A DNA stretch of 64,000 nucleotides from Prochlorococcus marinus CUG1435 (GTDB taxonomy: Bacteria; Cyanobacteriota; Cyanobacteriia; PCC-6307; Cyanobiaceae), in NCBI GenBank assembly GCA_017644375.1, contig JAEPLP010000001.1:976001-1040000 (forward strand), given 5' to 3'. A program made the translations under genes and the position numbers. The stretch's first letter is position 1. Each line of letters opens with the position of its first letter. Of this stretch, positions 15,361 through 23,374 are shown in pieces. The notes below the pieces were generated by a model. It saw nothing but the letters and a program-made list of their open reading frames with translations, was not told the DNA's origin and did no database searches.

Positions 15361-15534
15361 TTAAAGGCCATTTTCTTCAATATTTTGTGCAATACTCCTA
15401 AGAAGTTCGACGATATCACAATCTTCGCATTGAGTATCTTCTTTAAGCAAAATGCACTCGTCTCTAATACTTACATTAGTACTCCACCATATACCTGAAC
15501 TATTGGTATCGTCCCATTCAAATCTTTCAGACAT
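15361..15534 (-). CDS. 57-residue acidic hypothetical protein
   Basis: ATG at 15534-15532, TAA at 15363-15361. An acidic soluble protein with Trp pair (SSGIWWSTNVSIRDEC) and two further Cys (TQCEDCDIVE) that could bind a metal. The helix DIVELLRSIAQNIEE closes the protein. No family recognised. Confidence 0.5.
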   Translation of the reverse strand: MSERFEWDDTNSSGIWWSTNVSIRDECILLKEDTQCEDCDIVELLRSIAQNIEENGL

Positions 15535-15661
15535 AATTAATAAATTCTAATAAATACATTAAAGCTTGCATTACTTCATCGTGGATTTATATATTCAATT
15601 TCAAAATTTAAAAAACTTAACTTTTCACTAAAAAGAATCTGGAAATTTCTGACAATTAAAT

Positions 15662-17158
15662 TTAGAAATCTAATTTCAGTTCGTATTGTATTTCCTTTTC
15701 TTTAGAAACAATTTTTTTATTACTTATATTTTTTCTAAGCCTTTTTCTAGAACCATGTTTTAAATAAATTTCTTTTGAGATATCCCAATATCCATCCTTT
15801 TTAGTGATTTCCTGAATTTTCTTCTTTGCAGTTTTAGTGCTATTTGGGATGTCAATTATTGGTCTTATGTAATTAATTTGTTCATATTCTTCTTTATTAA
15901 ATCTAGATAATAGCCATGGTTCATGAATGAAATTAAGTGATATATCCTTTAATTCTGGTATCCATTTTTTTATAAATTTTCCTTGAGGATCATGATCTTT
16001 TCCCTGCTTAATAGGATTATAAATTCTATTGGTATTGATAGATGTAGTTCCAGATTGCATTTGGCATTGGTTCCAATGTATTCCAGGCTCATAATCTACA
16101 AATTTATTTGCTAATTCTGAACCTGAATCTTGCCATGGTAGCCATAAATTATAGCTAGCAAAAGACATTAACATAGCTCTCATCCTGAAGTTAATCCATC
16201 CATTGAAATTTAATGAGCGCATACATGCATCTATAAAAGGAAAGCCTGTATTACCTGAACTCCATGAATAAAGTAATTCATTATTTTTTTCTCTAATGTT
16301 TTTAAAAAAAGGATGGAATTCCCTAAACTCTAGTTCTGGTTCACTTTCAAGTTTCTGAATAAAATGACAATGCCAAGTTAATCTGCTTTTTAACATCCTG
16401 GAATTATTTTCTTTTGATATATTTGCCTTTTTAAAAATTTCTTTTAATGAAATGCATCCCCAACAAATATATGGGGATAGTCTTGTACAACTATCAAATG
16501 ATTTTTCTGGGCTAGATATATCTTTTGAATAAGAATCTAATTTATTACTAAAGAAGTATTGCATTCTCTCTAAACCTTTCTTTCTTCCACCTTTCATTCT
16601 TCCTGGACAAGTTTCTTTTTTAAAGGTAAAAATTTCGTCTGAGGGTATTTCTCCAATATTAAAGTTAATAGAATTAATTCTTAATGGAGCTTTAAGTAAG
16701 TTTTTTTTGGAATTTTCTTGCCATTTTTTAGACCAATTATTCCTATCTAAATTCCCTCTAAAAACTGAAAATTGTAGAAATTCCTTCCAAATAATATTTT
16801 TTCTTAAAGCCCATTCTCTTACTTTTTGATCTCTTTTATAAGTAAGCCAATCGCCGGTTTCTTGATGGCTATATATACCTTTGATTTTAAATGTTGAACT
16901 AATTTCATCAAAAATATTAATAACATTCCCAGTCCTGATAATTAATGGTTGTCCAATCTCAGCAAGTGCATTTCTTAAATCTATTAAACTTTCTTTGCAA
17001 AATTGCCATTGTCTATCTGAATGAGTATTTTGTCTCCAAATATCTAACTCAATAATATAAATAGGTAAAATATCATTATCTTTTATAGCCTCGCAGAGAG
17101 CTTTATTATCAAAAATTCTTAAATCTTTCTTGAACCATAAGATATTTATTTCTTTCAT
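15662..17158 (-). CDS. Cryptochrome/photolyase family flavoprotein
   Basis: A 498-residue protein. The N-terminal photolyase alpha/beta domain starts NILWFKKDLRIFDNKAL, the C-terminal helical FAD domain has GWINFRMRAMLMSF, DYEPGIHWNQCQMQSG and NPIKQGKDHDPQGKFIKKWIPEL. This is the class I photolyase or plant-cryptochrome-like layout; it most likely repairs cyclobutane pyrimidine dimers with blue light, which suits a surface-ocean cyanobacterium. ATG at 17158. A second, unrelated-subfamily photolyase lies at 57182. Exact class and antenna not decidable by eye. Confidence 0.82.
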   Translation of the reverse strand: MKEINILWFKKDLRIFDNKALCEAIKDNDILPIYIIELDIWRQNTHSDRQWQFCKESLIDLRNALAEIGQPLIIRTGNVINIFDEISSTFKIKGIYSHQETGDWLTYKRDQKVREWALRKNIIWKEFLQFSVFRGNLDRNNWSKKWQENSKKNLLKAPLRINSINFNIGEIPSDEIFTFKKETCPGRMKGGRKKGLERMQYFFSNKLDSYSKDISSPEKSFDSCTRLSPYICWGCISLKEIFKKANISKENNSRMLKSRLTWHCHFIQKLESEPELEFREFHPFFKNIREKNNELLYSWSSGNTGFPFIDACMRSLNFNGWINFRMRAMLMSFASYNLWLPWQDSGSELANKFVDYEPGIHWNQCQMQSGTTSINTNRIYNPIKQGKDHDPQGKFIKKWIPELKDISLNFIHEPWLLSRFNKEEYEQINYIRPIIDIPNSTKTAKKKIQEITKKDGYWDISKEIYLKHGSRKRLRKNISNKKIVSKEKEIQYELKLDF

Positions 17159-17244
17159 AATTTTTTCTTTTAATCCTAGAAAAATAAGATTAAGTTTGTA
17201 GGTAAAAAATATAAAAAATTTTAGAATAACTAAAAATCAAAAAA

Positions 17245-17868
17245 ATGAAAATAACAAAAAAACTTTGGGAGGATAATTATGAGATTGCTTTACTAAGTTT
17301 AAATACAAAATTTGTTCAAGGTTTACAGAATGGAAGTCTCCCTAAAAATATATTTCAAGAATATCTAGCTCAGGATTATTTCTTTTTAGAGACTTTTGCT
17401 AAGGCTTATGGTCTTGCTGTTTCCAAATCAAAAGATAAGTACTCAATAAGGAAGTTAAGTGAACTTTTAATGGGCGTTTCAGAGGAGTTAATACTTCATG
17501 AAACGTATGCAAAAGAATGGGATATTGATTTGTCTAATAACTATATAAAAAAAGCTACTAAAAATTATACAGATTTCCTTGATGAAACTTCCAAAAGACT
17601 TAGCTCCGTTGAAATAATGTTTGCAATGACTCCATGTATGCGACTTTATTCTTGGATAGGGAAAAGTTTGTATAAGGAGGATTTTGATATTAAATATAAA
17701 GAATGGATAATTACTTATTCTGATGAAAGCTTTGAAAAGCTAGCAGATTCACTTGAAAATCTTATTGAGACTAATAAAGAAACATATGATATTAATCAGG
17801 CCAAATATTTATACAGGAGAGCTATGGAATTGGAGTTAGATTTTTTTAATGCATATTCAGATTTCTGA
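17245..17868 (+). CDS. tenA: TenA-family aminopyrimidine aminohydrolase
   Basis: A 207-residue all-helical TenA protein, which hydrolyses amino-HMP or thiamin breakdown products so that the pyrimidine can be re-used. The catalytic set of the Cys-type (TenA_C) is in place: D44 in LAQDYFFL, C131 in MTPCMRLYSWIG and E197 in MELELDFFNAY. It is followed by thiD after 49 bases on the same strand, a classical thiamin pyrimidine salvage pair. ATG at 17245. I saw no TPP riboswitch upstream. Confidence 0.88.
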   Translation: MKITKKLWEDNYEIALLSLNTKFVQGLQNGSLPKNIFQEYLAQDYFFLETFAKAYGLAVSKSKDKYSIRKLSELLMGVSEELILHETYAKEWDIDLSNNYIKKATKNYTDFLDETSKRLSSVEIMFAMTPCMRLYSWIGKSLYKEDFDIKYKEWIITYSDESFEKLADSLENLIETNKETYDINQAKYLYRRAMELELDFFNAYSDF

Positions 17869-17917
17869 TTTAAATTAAAATTTATTTATAGTATTTTCAA
17901 AAACGATTTTATAAATT

Positions 17918-18697
17918 ATGTATTCTAAAATTGCACTTTCAATAGGCGGTAGTGACTCCGGGGGTGGAGCAGGCATACAGGCTGACTTGAGAACTTTCAT
18001 GGCCCTAAAAGTACATGGATGTTCTGTTATTTCATGTATTACCGCACAAAATAGTATAGAGGTTACATGCGTTCAACCAGTAGATAAGAATACTTTATTA
18101 AATCAGTTAGATACTTTATTTGCTGATTTTGGTATTGATGCCTTAAAAACTGGAATGTTATTAAATGAAAGTATAATTAATGATACTGCGTCAAAATTAA
18201 ATACATACAAAATAACCAAAATTATTGACCCAGTAATGGTTACAAGAACTGGTTCTAAATTGCTGGAAGATTCTGCTATTAATGCTTATAAAAAACTCTT
18301 ATTACCAATTGCTGATTTAGTAACTCCAAATATTTATGAAGCAAATCTACTTTCTGGTTTAGAAATAAGGAGCAAAGAAGATATCGAAAATTCAGCAAGA
18401 AAAATTATTGGTCTTGGAGCTAAAGCGGTACTTATAAAAGGTGGCGGTTTAAAAGATATGAAAGGGAAGGATTTCTTTCTTGACTTAAATGGTAGAAAAG
18501 AGTGGCTATTTAATAATTTTGTAAATACAAAAAATACCCACGGAAGCGGCTGTACTTTGAGTGCTGCTATTTGTGGTTACAAGGCTTTAGGTTTTGATCT
18601 ATTCGATTCCATACAAAAAGCGAAATTATTTGTTGAGAAATCTTTAGATAATTCTTATAAAATAGGTTCTGGCCCTGGTCCCTTAGGCCATCATTAA
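17918..18697 (+). CDS. thiD: Hydroxymethylpyrimidine (phosphate) kinase
   Basis: A 259-residue ribokinase-fold enzyme that phosphorylates HMP and HMP-P in thiamin synthesis. The signature GGSDSGGGAGIQADLRT is at residues 10-26, the substrate lid ITAQNS near 42, DPVMV and the catalytic GSGCTLSAAI region near residue 210. Ends GSGPGPLGHH. Length is typical. Together with tenA upstream it makes a pyrimidine salvage module. Confidence 0.93.
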   Translation: MYSKIALSIGGSDSGGGAGIQADLRTFMALKVHGCSVISCITAQNSIEVTCVQPVDKNTLLNQLDTLFADFGIDALKTGMLLNESIINDTASKLNTYKITKIIDPVMVTRTGSKLLEDSAINAYKKLLLPIADLVTPNIYEANLLSGLEIRSKEDIENSARKIIGLGAKAVLIKGGGLKDMKGKDFFLDLNGRKEWLFNNFVNTKNTHGSGCTLSAAICGYKALGFDLFDSIQKAKLFVEKSLDNSYKIGSGPGPLGHH

Positions 18698-18715
18698 TTA
18701 TTTATAGAAGTGGAG

Positions 18716-18901
18716 TTAGAACCACCATTTCCTGTAGGGCTTTTTTAAAAATAAGATTTCTTCAGTTTCCCATCCTCCCTCCAACCACTCAAGATGCTCA
18801 AGTAATAAAGATTCACTCTCCCTTTTGCTTAATTGCCCAATTCTATTAGCAATACCATCGAACCTTACTTTCATCAATTCCTCGATCTTGATGTTATTCA
18901 T
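18716..18901 (-). CDS. 61-residue conserved hypothetical protein
   Basis: ATG at 18901. A helical soluble protein (KIEELMKVRFDGIANRIGQLSKRESESLLLEHLEWLEGG) ending in the aromatic-basic KKPYRKWWF. I recall short marine cyanobacterial proteins with this LEHLEWLEGGWE style but no role. It converges on thiD. First gene of the accessory-looking block. Confidence 0.5.
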   Translation of the reverse strand: MNNIKIEELMKVRFDGIANRIGQLSKRESESLLLEHLEWLEGGWETEEILFLKKPYRKWWF

Positions 18902-19083
18902 AGGTTAAATAATAAATTTTTTCTACTCTCACTCGTATATATTTTCTTGTCAACGATTTAATTTTATTTGTTTACTAGCTGTTCTTAAATATGTATTAAA
19001 TACAACTTTTTAAAATAGATAGTAATTAAGACTTATTCACATAGATTTAATTAAAGACTAATTTATATAAAAATACTCTAACT

Positions 19084-19227
19084 ATGAATAAAGAAGAAAC
19101 AGCAAAGCAAAAAACTATTTTAAATGTAGGCTATTGTGAGACGACCTCTGAATGGCTCAATAGAATCATTACTGAACTGGCAGATGAAAATAAAAATTTT
19201 GTAGATTTGTCAGTTATTTGTGCTTAA
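19084..19227 (+). CDS. 47-residue hypothetical protein
   Basis: ATG at 19084, TAA at 19225-19227. A small soluble protein: LNVGYCETTSEWLNRIITELADE then NFVDLSVICA. No family recognised. It is the only plausible gene between 18902 and 19311. Confidence 0.45.
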   Translation: MNKEETAKQKTILNVGYCETTSEWLNRIITELADENKNFVDLSVICA

Positions 19228-19311
19228 TTTTTTAGAAAATATAGTTTATTTTGATTTGTTTTCAGGTTCCTATATAAAATTAAGATGAATTTTTAAAGAT
19301 ATTTTTGTGAT

Positions 19312-19779
19312 GTGAATCCTAATAAAAAAAACATAGAAATAATTAAACAATTCAATTTATCTCCTCATCCTGAGGGTGGATGGTTTAGAGAGGTAGTAAG
19401 GAGTGAGAATTCTCTAATAAGGGAAGATGGCCAAAGTAGAAACTTTATTACAGGAATTTATTATCTTTTGGAGAGAGATGCAAAAAGTGCTTGGCACAGA
19501 GTAAAAAATGCTGATGAAATTTGGATTTATCTAAGGGGCGATCCTCTAAATTTATGGTGCCTAGATAATGATAATAAGTTAATAAGAAATTTAATTTTAG
19601 ATTCCAATAATCCAGTAGAAATGATCCCATCTGGATATTGGCAAGCTGCACAAAGTACAGGCGAATTTACTTTAGTGAGTTGTTGTGTTGGCCCGGGCTT
19701 TGATTTTAAGGATTTTGAATTACTCAGAAATACAAATCATACTTCTAGATTGGATAAAGCAATTAATGATCTTATTTGA
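19312..19779 (+). CDS. DUF985 cupin family protein
   Basis: A 155-residue cupin-fold protein from GTG at 19312. The family opening HPEGGWFREVVRSE is followed by FITGIYYLLERDAKSAWHRVKNADEIW, whose H and E/D residues would bind a metal in the barrel, then IPSGYWQAAQSTGEFTLVSCCVGPGFDF. These match DUF985 (cupin_5). Possible carbohydrate or small-molecule enzyme; substrate unknown. Confidence 0.85.
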   Translation: MNPNKKNIEIIKQFNLSPHPEGGWFREVVRSENSLIREDGQSRNFITGIYYLLERDAKSAWHRVKNADEIWIYLRGDPLNLWCLDNDNKLIRNLILDSNNPVEMIPSGYWQAAQSTGEFTLVSCCVGPGFDFKDFELLRNTNHTSRLDKAINDLI

Positions 19780-19848
19780 GACATTTTTTGTTTGTATTTT
19801 TGAAATGATCCTCTAGATTTACAAGGCTATTCAATCAATCTATATTTA

Positions 19849-20226
19849 ATGAATCAAAATTCTGTCAAAACAATTGGTATTAATGATGAACCAAGAAAAG
19901 ATTCATACTTAGTAAATGTAAATCAGGCTGATGGATTAAAAGGCATCCTTACTAGGGATTTTGATGAATGGTCGAATTTTGATAGTTGGGAAAGTATTTC
20001 AGTTCAGCAATGGATTTTTTATAGAGCTTTGGAGGTTTTCAGCGGTAAGAAAATTGATATTCAATGCGATTGTTGTGAACATAATAATTTAATCCCAAAT
20101 GATTTTGAAAATATTAAAAAAGAAAAATGTTTTGGTAAAAAAAGTGCTTACATGATTGAAAAAGTTGTAGATGAAATTGTATTAGCTAAGGCAAGAAGAG
20201 AAAGTGATGGAACATATTCTGCGTAA
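19849..20226 (+). CDS. Conserved hypothetical protein
   Basis: A 125-residue soluble protein. Residues 30-60 carry an acidic-aromatic stretch (RDFDEWSNFDSWESISVQQWIFYRALEVF), then CDCCEHNNLIPND, a Cys cluster (three Cys within four residues) that may bind zinc, and a helical end (MIEKVVDEIVLAKARRESDG). No family recognised. ATG at 19849. Confidence 0.5.
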   Translation: MNQNSVKTIGINDEPRKDSYLVNVNQADGLKGILTRDFDEWSNFDSWESISVQQWIFYRALEVFSGKKIDIQCDCCEHNNLIPNDFENIKKEKCFGKKSAYMIEKVVDEIVLAKARRESDGTYSA

Positions 20227-20262
20227 GATTCATAAATATTCATGGAGTGAAAAATCTTTTAC

Positions 20263-20445
20263 TTACCAGTGAAAATTATCAGAAGAACCAATCGTTAAAT
20301 TTCTAGTGGACATCTTGTGGAACTTAAAGTGTACCGAATCACTGAACTCCTTTTCATCTGAGTAATTCACAAGATCCAATGGGTCGACATTTTCGTCGAA
20401 CCATGCATCATATTCAATATGGTTAGGTTCAGCAAAATAACTCAT
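20263..20445 (-). CDS. 60-residue acidic hypothetical protein
   Basis: ATG at 20445-20443 (MSYFAEPNHIEYD); another start codon two codons upstream is possible. An acidic protein (AWFDENVDPLDLVNYSDEKEF) with a more basic end (KFHKMSTRNLTIGSSDNFHW). No family recognised. It lies alone on the reverse strand in a forward neighbourhood. Confidence 0.45.
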   Translation of the reverse strand: MSYFAEPNHIEYDAWFDENVDPLDLVNYSDEKEFSDSVHFKFHKMSTRNLTIGSSDNFHW

Positions 20446-20616
20446 AGCCAATTAATAGCTATTAATAAACATATAAACGGTACATGCGCTACCAAATAAA
20501 GATTCTTTTTTCGCGAATTCATATTAGAAAAGGCTTAAAAATCTAAATTTAAAGATAATTTAAATGCTTTTTTAAATATGCTTTTTAAATTGAAATTACA
20601 TTCATGATTCTTATTT

Positions 20617-20937
20617 ATGGCTTATTATCACGTTCATGGACTTATTCCAGACGGAATTTCTCAATCCGAAGGTTACAAGATGTTTGAGCAGTATATTGCT
20701 TCCGGTGCACCTATGGATAATTTTGATGGATTTGAATTGGTAAGTAGATTCCATGCTCCTGAAACAGGAGAGGTTTTTGTGACCTTCAAGGCTGATAATC
20801 ACTTGGCAATATCTCAACATTTTGGAGTGTGGAGAGCGAAATTTGGTCTTGATTGGAATATCACTGCTGTTTTAAATGATGATGAGGTTATTCAAAGAAA
20901 CAAACAAGTTGCTGAAGCTGTTTCCGCAATGGGATAA
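20617..20937 (+). CDS. DUF3303-like protein
   Basis: A 106-residue soluble protein with a dimeric ferredoxin-like barrel look: MAYYHVHGLIPDG, GYKMFEQYIASGAPMDNFDGFELVSRFHAPETGEVFVTFKA, then HFGVWRAKFGLDWNITAVLNDDEV. The layout parallels the DUF3303 gene at 21303 (strand, helix, G.P....G.......F.P..G.G). It opens a four-gene same-strand run with 18-51 base gaps. Function unknown. Confidence 0.6.
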   Translation: MAYYHVHGLIPDGISQSEGYKMFEQYIASGAPMDNFDGFELVSRFHAPETGEVFVTFKADNHLAISQHFGVWRAKFGLDWNITAVLNDDEVIQRNKQVAEAVSAMG

Positions 20938-20988
20938 TTTAATTGATTGACAGTCGATCTAAAATAGGGAGCAACTAGCTGCTTTTTT

Positions 20989-21267
20989 ATGTCTCTTGAA
21001 ACTACCGTTTTCATATTCAAAATTAGCGTCCCTTTTGAGGAATGGGCTGCGGTTTATGACAGCGAAGAAAATATACAAATGAATAAAGAACGTGGAATTG
21101 TTTGCTTATATAAAGGTGTAAAGAAAGATGATCCAACCAGTGTAATTCTTATTGAACAGGGTGAGGAAGGCAAATCAATATCTATGTTTGAAGATCCAGC
21201 AGTGAAACCATTAATTGAGAGTGCAGGTCATATTTATGATTCGACTGTCATATCAAGTTACTTTTAA
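20989..21267 (+). CDS. DUF3764 family protein
   Basis: A 92-residue protein matching DUF3764: TTVFIFKISVPFEEWAAVYDSEE, MNKERGIVCLYKGVKKDDPTSVILIEQGEEG, then MFEDPAVKPLIESAGHIYDSTVISSYF. It has the alternating strand-helix pattern of a ferredoxin-like (dabb-type) barrel. The family is mainly marine cyanobacterial. Its neighbours are similar single-domain proteins, suggesting a shared, possibly stress-related role. Confidence 0.75.
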   Translation: MSLETTVFIFKISVPFEEWAAVYDSEENIQMNKERGIVCLYKGVKKDDPTSVILIEQGEEGKSISMFEDPAVKPLIESAGHIYDSTVISSYF

Positions 21268-21302
21268 ATTTAGACTCCTAAAATAAGATTAATTATTTAT
21301 TT

Positions 21303-21584
21303 ATGCTTTTTCTAATTTCTTATAAATTTAATGATGCAGCCTCCCAAGAGAAGGGATCCAAAATGTTAAAAGAATGGTATCTCAACGGAGGGCCACAAAA
21401 TAGACCAGAGGGTTATGACGTTAAATCTTGGATTTTCTTACCTCAACATGGCAATGGTTACTCTGTTGTAGACGCTGATTCTTTAGAAACTATTTGGAAG
21501 CAGTGGAGTCCTTGGAGAGAATTATTGGAATTTACTATTGAACCTTGTGCAGATTTAGATCAAACAGTAGCTCTATATTGTTAA
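21303..21584 (+). CDS. DUF3303 family protein
   Basis: A 93-residue protein of the DUF3303 family, another dimeric ferredoxin-like barrel: MLFLISYKFNDAA, KMLKEWYLNGGPQNRPEGYDVKSWIFLPQHGNGYSVVDADS, WKQWSPWRELLEFTIEPC. Members are typically single-domain and uncharacterised. Third gene of the run. Confidence 0.75.
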   Translation: MLFLISYKFNDAASQEKGSKMLKEWYLNGGPQNRPEGYDVKSWIFLPQHGNGYSVVDADSLETIWKQWSPWRELLEFTIEPCADLDQTVALYC

Positions 21585-21615
21585 TCAAACGCGTTCTATT
21601 TTTACTTTTTAATTA

Positions 21616-21873
21616 ATGGCTAAATCTCATTGGTTGATTAATCCAAAAAGAACAGAAGTAAAAAGGTTTTTAAAAAATGAAAAGAGCGTAGATGGTGTTT
21701 TTGAGTATATGTTTGTAGATACTGGAAAGATAGTTGGTGTATTAGGGAAAGAACCCCCCTTAATGACAACTACAGTTTCTGTAGATATAGAATTAGCCAG
21801 AGAGATATATGAAAGATTAATCTCTCAGGGATGGATGAAAACTGAGGAAGTTTGGAATAAAAAAGTGAGATAA
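21616..21873 (+). CDS. DUF1651 family protein
   Basis: An 85-residue second DUF1651 member in this window: HWLINPKRTEVKRFLKNEK, FVDTGKIVGVLGKEPPLMTTTVSV, LAREIYERLISQGWMKTEEVW. It shares the PPLM.T and GW.KT signatures with the gene at 11597 but is otherwise divergent, so the copies are old or separately acquired. Last gene of the DUF3303/3764/3303/1651 run. Confidence 0.72.
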   Translation: MAKSHWLINPKRTEVKRFLKNEKSVDGVFEYMFVDTGKIVGVLGKEPPLMTTTVSVDIELAREIYERLISQGWMKTEEVWNKKVR

Positions 21874-22050
21874 GTATGTTTGAAGACATTACTAAATAAA
21901 AAAATGAAACGTTTACTACTGATTCCTATATTTAAAAGTTTTAATAAAAATGCTTTTTTCTCATCACTTAATCAGAATACTTGTCCTGTTTATGATGCCG
22001 AAGAAATAAAAAACAAGAACAACAAGAAGCTATTAAAAAGTTATACCCAT

Positions 22051-22074
22051 AAAAAAAGGGCGTTAGCTTCGCCC
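22051..22074 (-). terminator. Reverse-strand terminator
   Basis: GGGCG (22058-22062) and CGCCC (22070-22074) form a five-pair GC stem with a seven-base loop. On the reverse strand the stem is followed directly by seven T, the classical intrinsic terminator form; on the forward strand no T run follows. Confidence 0.65.
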
Positions 22075-22123
22075 CAACTAAAAAGCGGGATAATCCCCAT
22101 CACCCGGCCTTTTATAGAATCCT
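22051..22123 (-). ncRNA. Candidate small RNA, reverse strand
   Basis: A TATATA at 22129-22134 could start a reverse transcript near 22122. The RNA would form CGGG/CCCG (22103-22106 with 22086-22089) with the loop GAUGGGGAUUAU, then the terminator at 22058-22074 with a T7 tail, about 70 nt in all. The first loop is complementary over 12 nt to sequence in the forward RNA at 22205-22216. Any protein-coding reading of the opposite strand looks poor. Ends are estimates. Confidence 0.5.
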
Positions 22124-22216
22124 AGCACTATATATGGTGTTTGTAAGTATTAAAAATTTACTATTGATGGAGTTGTTTGTTTCTAATTAATTTGTCATTA
22201 TGGAAATCCCCATCAC
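22092..22216. repeat. 12-bp direct repeat AATCCCCATCAC, two copies
   Basis: Copies at 22092-22103 and 22205-22216, 113 bases apart. Copy one lies in the hairpin loop of the reverse-strand RNA and copy two just before the forward terminator, so the two RNAs would be complementary there. The bases after the repeat also partly agree (cCcGgCCt against tCaGgCt). Confidence 0.7.
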
Positions 22217-22240
22217 TCAGGCTCGTGAGAGTCTTTTTTT
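22214..22240 (+). terminator. Possible forward-strand terminator
   Basis: CTCA (22216-22219) pairs with TGAG (22226-22229) around GGCTCG, with an alternative ACTC/GAGT stem, and is followed by eight T. The stem is short, so efficiency is uncertain. It would end a forward RNA starting near 22141 from the same TATATA box. Confidence 0.45.
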
Positions 22241-22270
22241 TGTCTAGTTTTTTAATCAGATAATTCATTT

Positions 22271-22468
22271 ATGCTTCTTACAAAACTTAAAGTTAAGGAA
22301 GATAAGGTTTCAGAATACTTAAAAATTGCAAATAAGACAAATAAGCCTTTTGAAGCTGAAGAACTTGGAATGCTCCATCATACTTTTGACCAAATTATTG
22401 AAGCCATGAATGGATTAGGAGCCCCATATAAGATCTATAAAACAAAATTAGGATATAGCAAAGTTTAG
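22271..22468 (+). CDS. 65-residue hypothetical protein, possibly ABM-like fold
   Basis: ATG at 22271. It opens with LLTKLKVKEDKVSEYLKIANKTNKPFEAEELGMLHHTFDQ, reminiscent of the first half of antibiotic-biosynthesis-monooxygenase barrels, and ends APYKIYKTKLGYSKV. Too short for a confident family. It follows the forward terminator, so it has its own promoter. Confidence 0.5.
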   Translation: MLLTKLKVKEDKVSEYLKIANKTNKPFEAEELGMLHHTFDQIIEAMNGLGAPYKIYKTKLGYSKV

Positions 22469-22496
22469 GAATAAGAGTATTAACTAATTTGTTCGA

Positions 22497-22616
22497 CTAA
22501 ATTATTAATAAGAATCTGAGTGCAAGCGGTAACCACAAGCATAGAAGAAGCATTAGTAAAAGAGTAATAGCATGGATATTTGGAATGTTATGCTTTTTTA
22601 AAATTTGTGTTTTCAT
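22497..22616 (-). CDS. 39-residue membrane peptide, hypothetical
   Basis: ATG at 22616-22614, TAG at 22499-22497. A basic start (MKTQILKKHNIPNIH) and one Leu-rich helix (AITLLLMLLLCLWLPLALRFLLII). It begins four bases after the stop of the 29-residue gene upstream on the same strand, so they are probably one transcript. Confidence 0.45.
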   Translation of the reverse strand: MKTQILKKHNIPNIHAITLLLMLLLCLWLPLALRFLLII

Positions 22617-22619
22617 AAT

Positions 22620-22709
22620 TTATCTAGCCTTCTTAAGTTTGATTTCTCTTCTGATAAGCAACGCTATAACTACAACACACATGTTCATTAAAAATACGTC
22701 TAATGGCAT
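22620..22709 (-). CDS. 29-residue membrane peptide, hypothetical
   Basis: ATG at 22709-22707, TAA at 22622-22620. A helix (LDVFLMNMCVVVIALLI) followed by a basic tail (RREIKLKKAR). Tightly linked to the 39-residue gene downstream. No family recognised. Confidence 0.42.
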   Translation of the reverse strand: MPLDVFLMNMCVVVIALLIRREIKLKKAR

Positions 22710-22850
22710 TTAATAAAAAAGTCTCCACTCAATTAATAGCAAGATTATTGATGTGCGAATCAATAAATGATTACTACTGTTTATTGGCTTAATAAAATGA
22801 ATTTAAAAATTAAATTTATGCTTAAATATCTCAGTTCTTTTAACTATTAA

Positions 22851-23165
22851 ATGGCTTATTCAGAAACAAGGATAGTAATTGGTGGTCTAGCCCATGTACC
22901 TGTTCTTATTTTTATAGCTAATTTTATTAAAGGTAAGCTTGGAATTAAAACTGAAGAGGCAAAAGATACTGTAGTTAAAGAAGAGCCAGTAAAGATTAAT
23001 GAGGTAAAAGATACCACAGTTAAAGAAGAAAAAGCAGAAGCTTTAAAGGAACTTTCAAATAAGTTGGACAGTATTGAACAGAAGGCTGATGAGGTTTATG
23101 AAAAGTTAAAGAAGAAAAAAAAAGATAATGAGAAGAAGAAAAAAAAGAAAAAAAAGAATAACTAA
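22851..23165 (+). CDS. Membrane-anchored protein with Lys-rich coiled-coil tail
   Basis: A 104-residue protein. Residues 8-28 form a membrane helix (VIGGLAHVPVLIFIANFI), followed by an imperfect repeat (KDTVVKEEPVKINEV / KDTTVKEEKAEALKE), a coiled coil (LSNKLDSIEQKADEVYEKL), and a terminal run made almost wholly of Lys. No family recognised. ATG at 22851. Its last bases overlap the convergent gene at 23162. Confidence 0.55.
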   Translation: MAYSETRIVIGGLAHVPVLIFIANFIKGKLGIKTEEAKDTVVKEEPVKINEVKDTTVKEEKAEALKELSNKLDSIEQKADEVYEKLKKKKKDNEKKKKKKKKNN

Positions 23166-23347
23166 ATTGAAATTCTATCAAGCATTAATATATCTCGAGC
23201 TTGGACTGTATCTCTCTTATCTTCATCTTCGGGATTTTTGTAAGATTTAATTTCAGCTTGTATTTTTTTCTTATAAACTCCTTTGATATAGTCAATTTCT
23301 CTTCTCTCTTTATTCAAGATTGAGAATGGTGATCTTTTTAGGTTCAT
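23162..23347 (-). CDS. 61-residue basic hypothetical protein
   Basis: ATG at 23347. A charged soluble protein (NKERREIDYIKGVYKKKIQAEIKSYKN, then DEDKRDTVQARDILMLDRISI). No family recognised. Overlaps the tail of the convergent Lys-rich gene by four bases. Confidence 0.45.
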   Translation of the reverse strand: MNLKRSPFSILNKERREIDYIKGVYKKKIQAEIKSYKNPEDEDKRDTVQARDILMLDRISI

Positions 23348-23374
23348 AACTTTCTCCTAATAAATAAGTTTTGA

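Noticed and set aside
21880-22125. 81-codon open frame from TTG after the DUF1651 gene
   Set aside because: It runs into the GGGCG/CGCCC terminator and the repeat at 22092, its composition is Lys/Asn-rich without family likeness, and the region is better explained by small RNAs on both strands. An ATG at 21904 keeps a small chance open.
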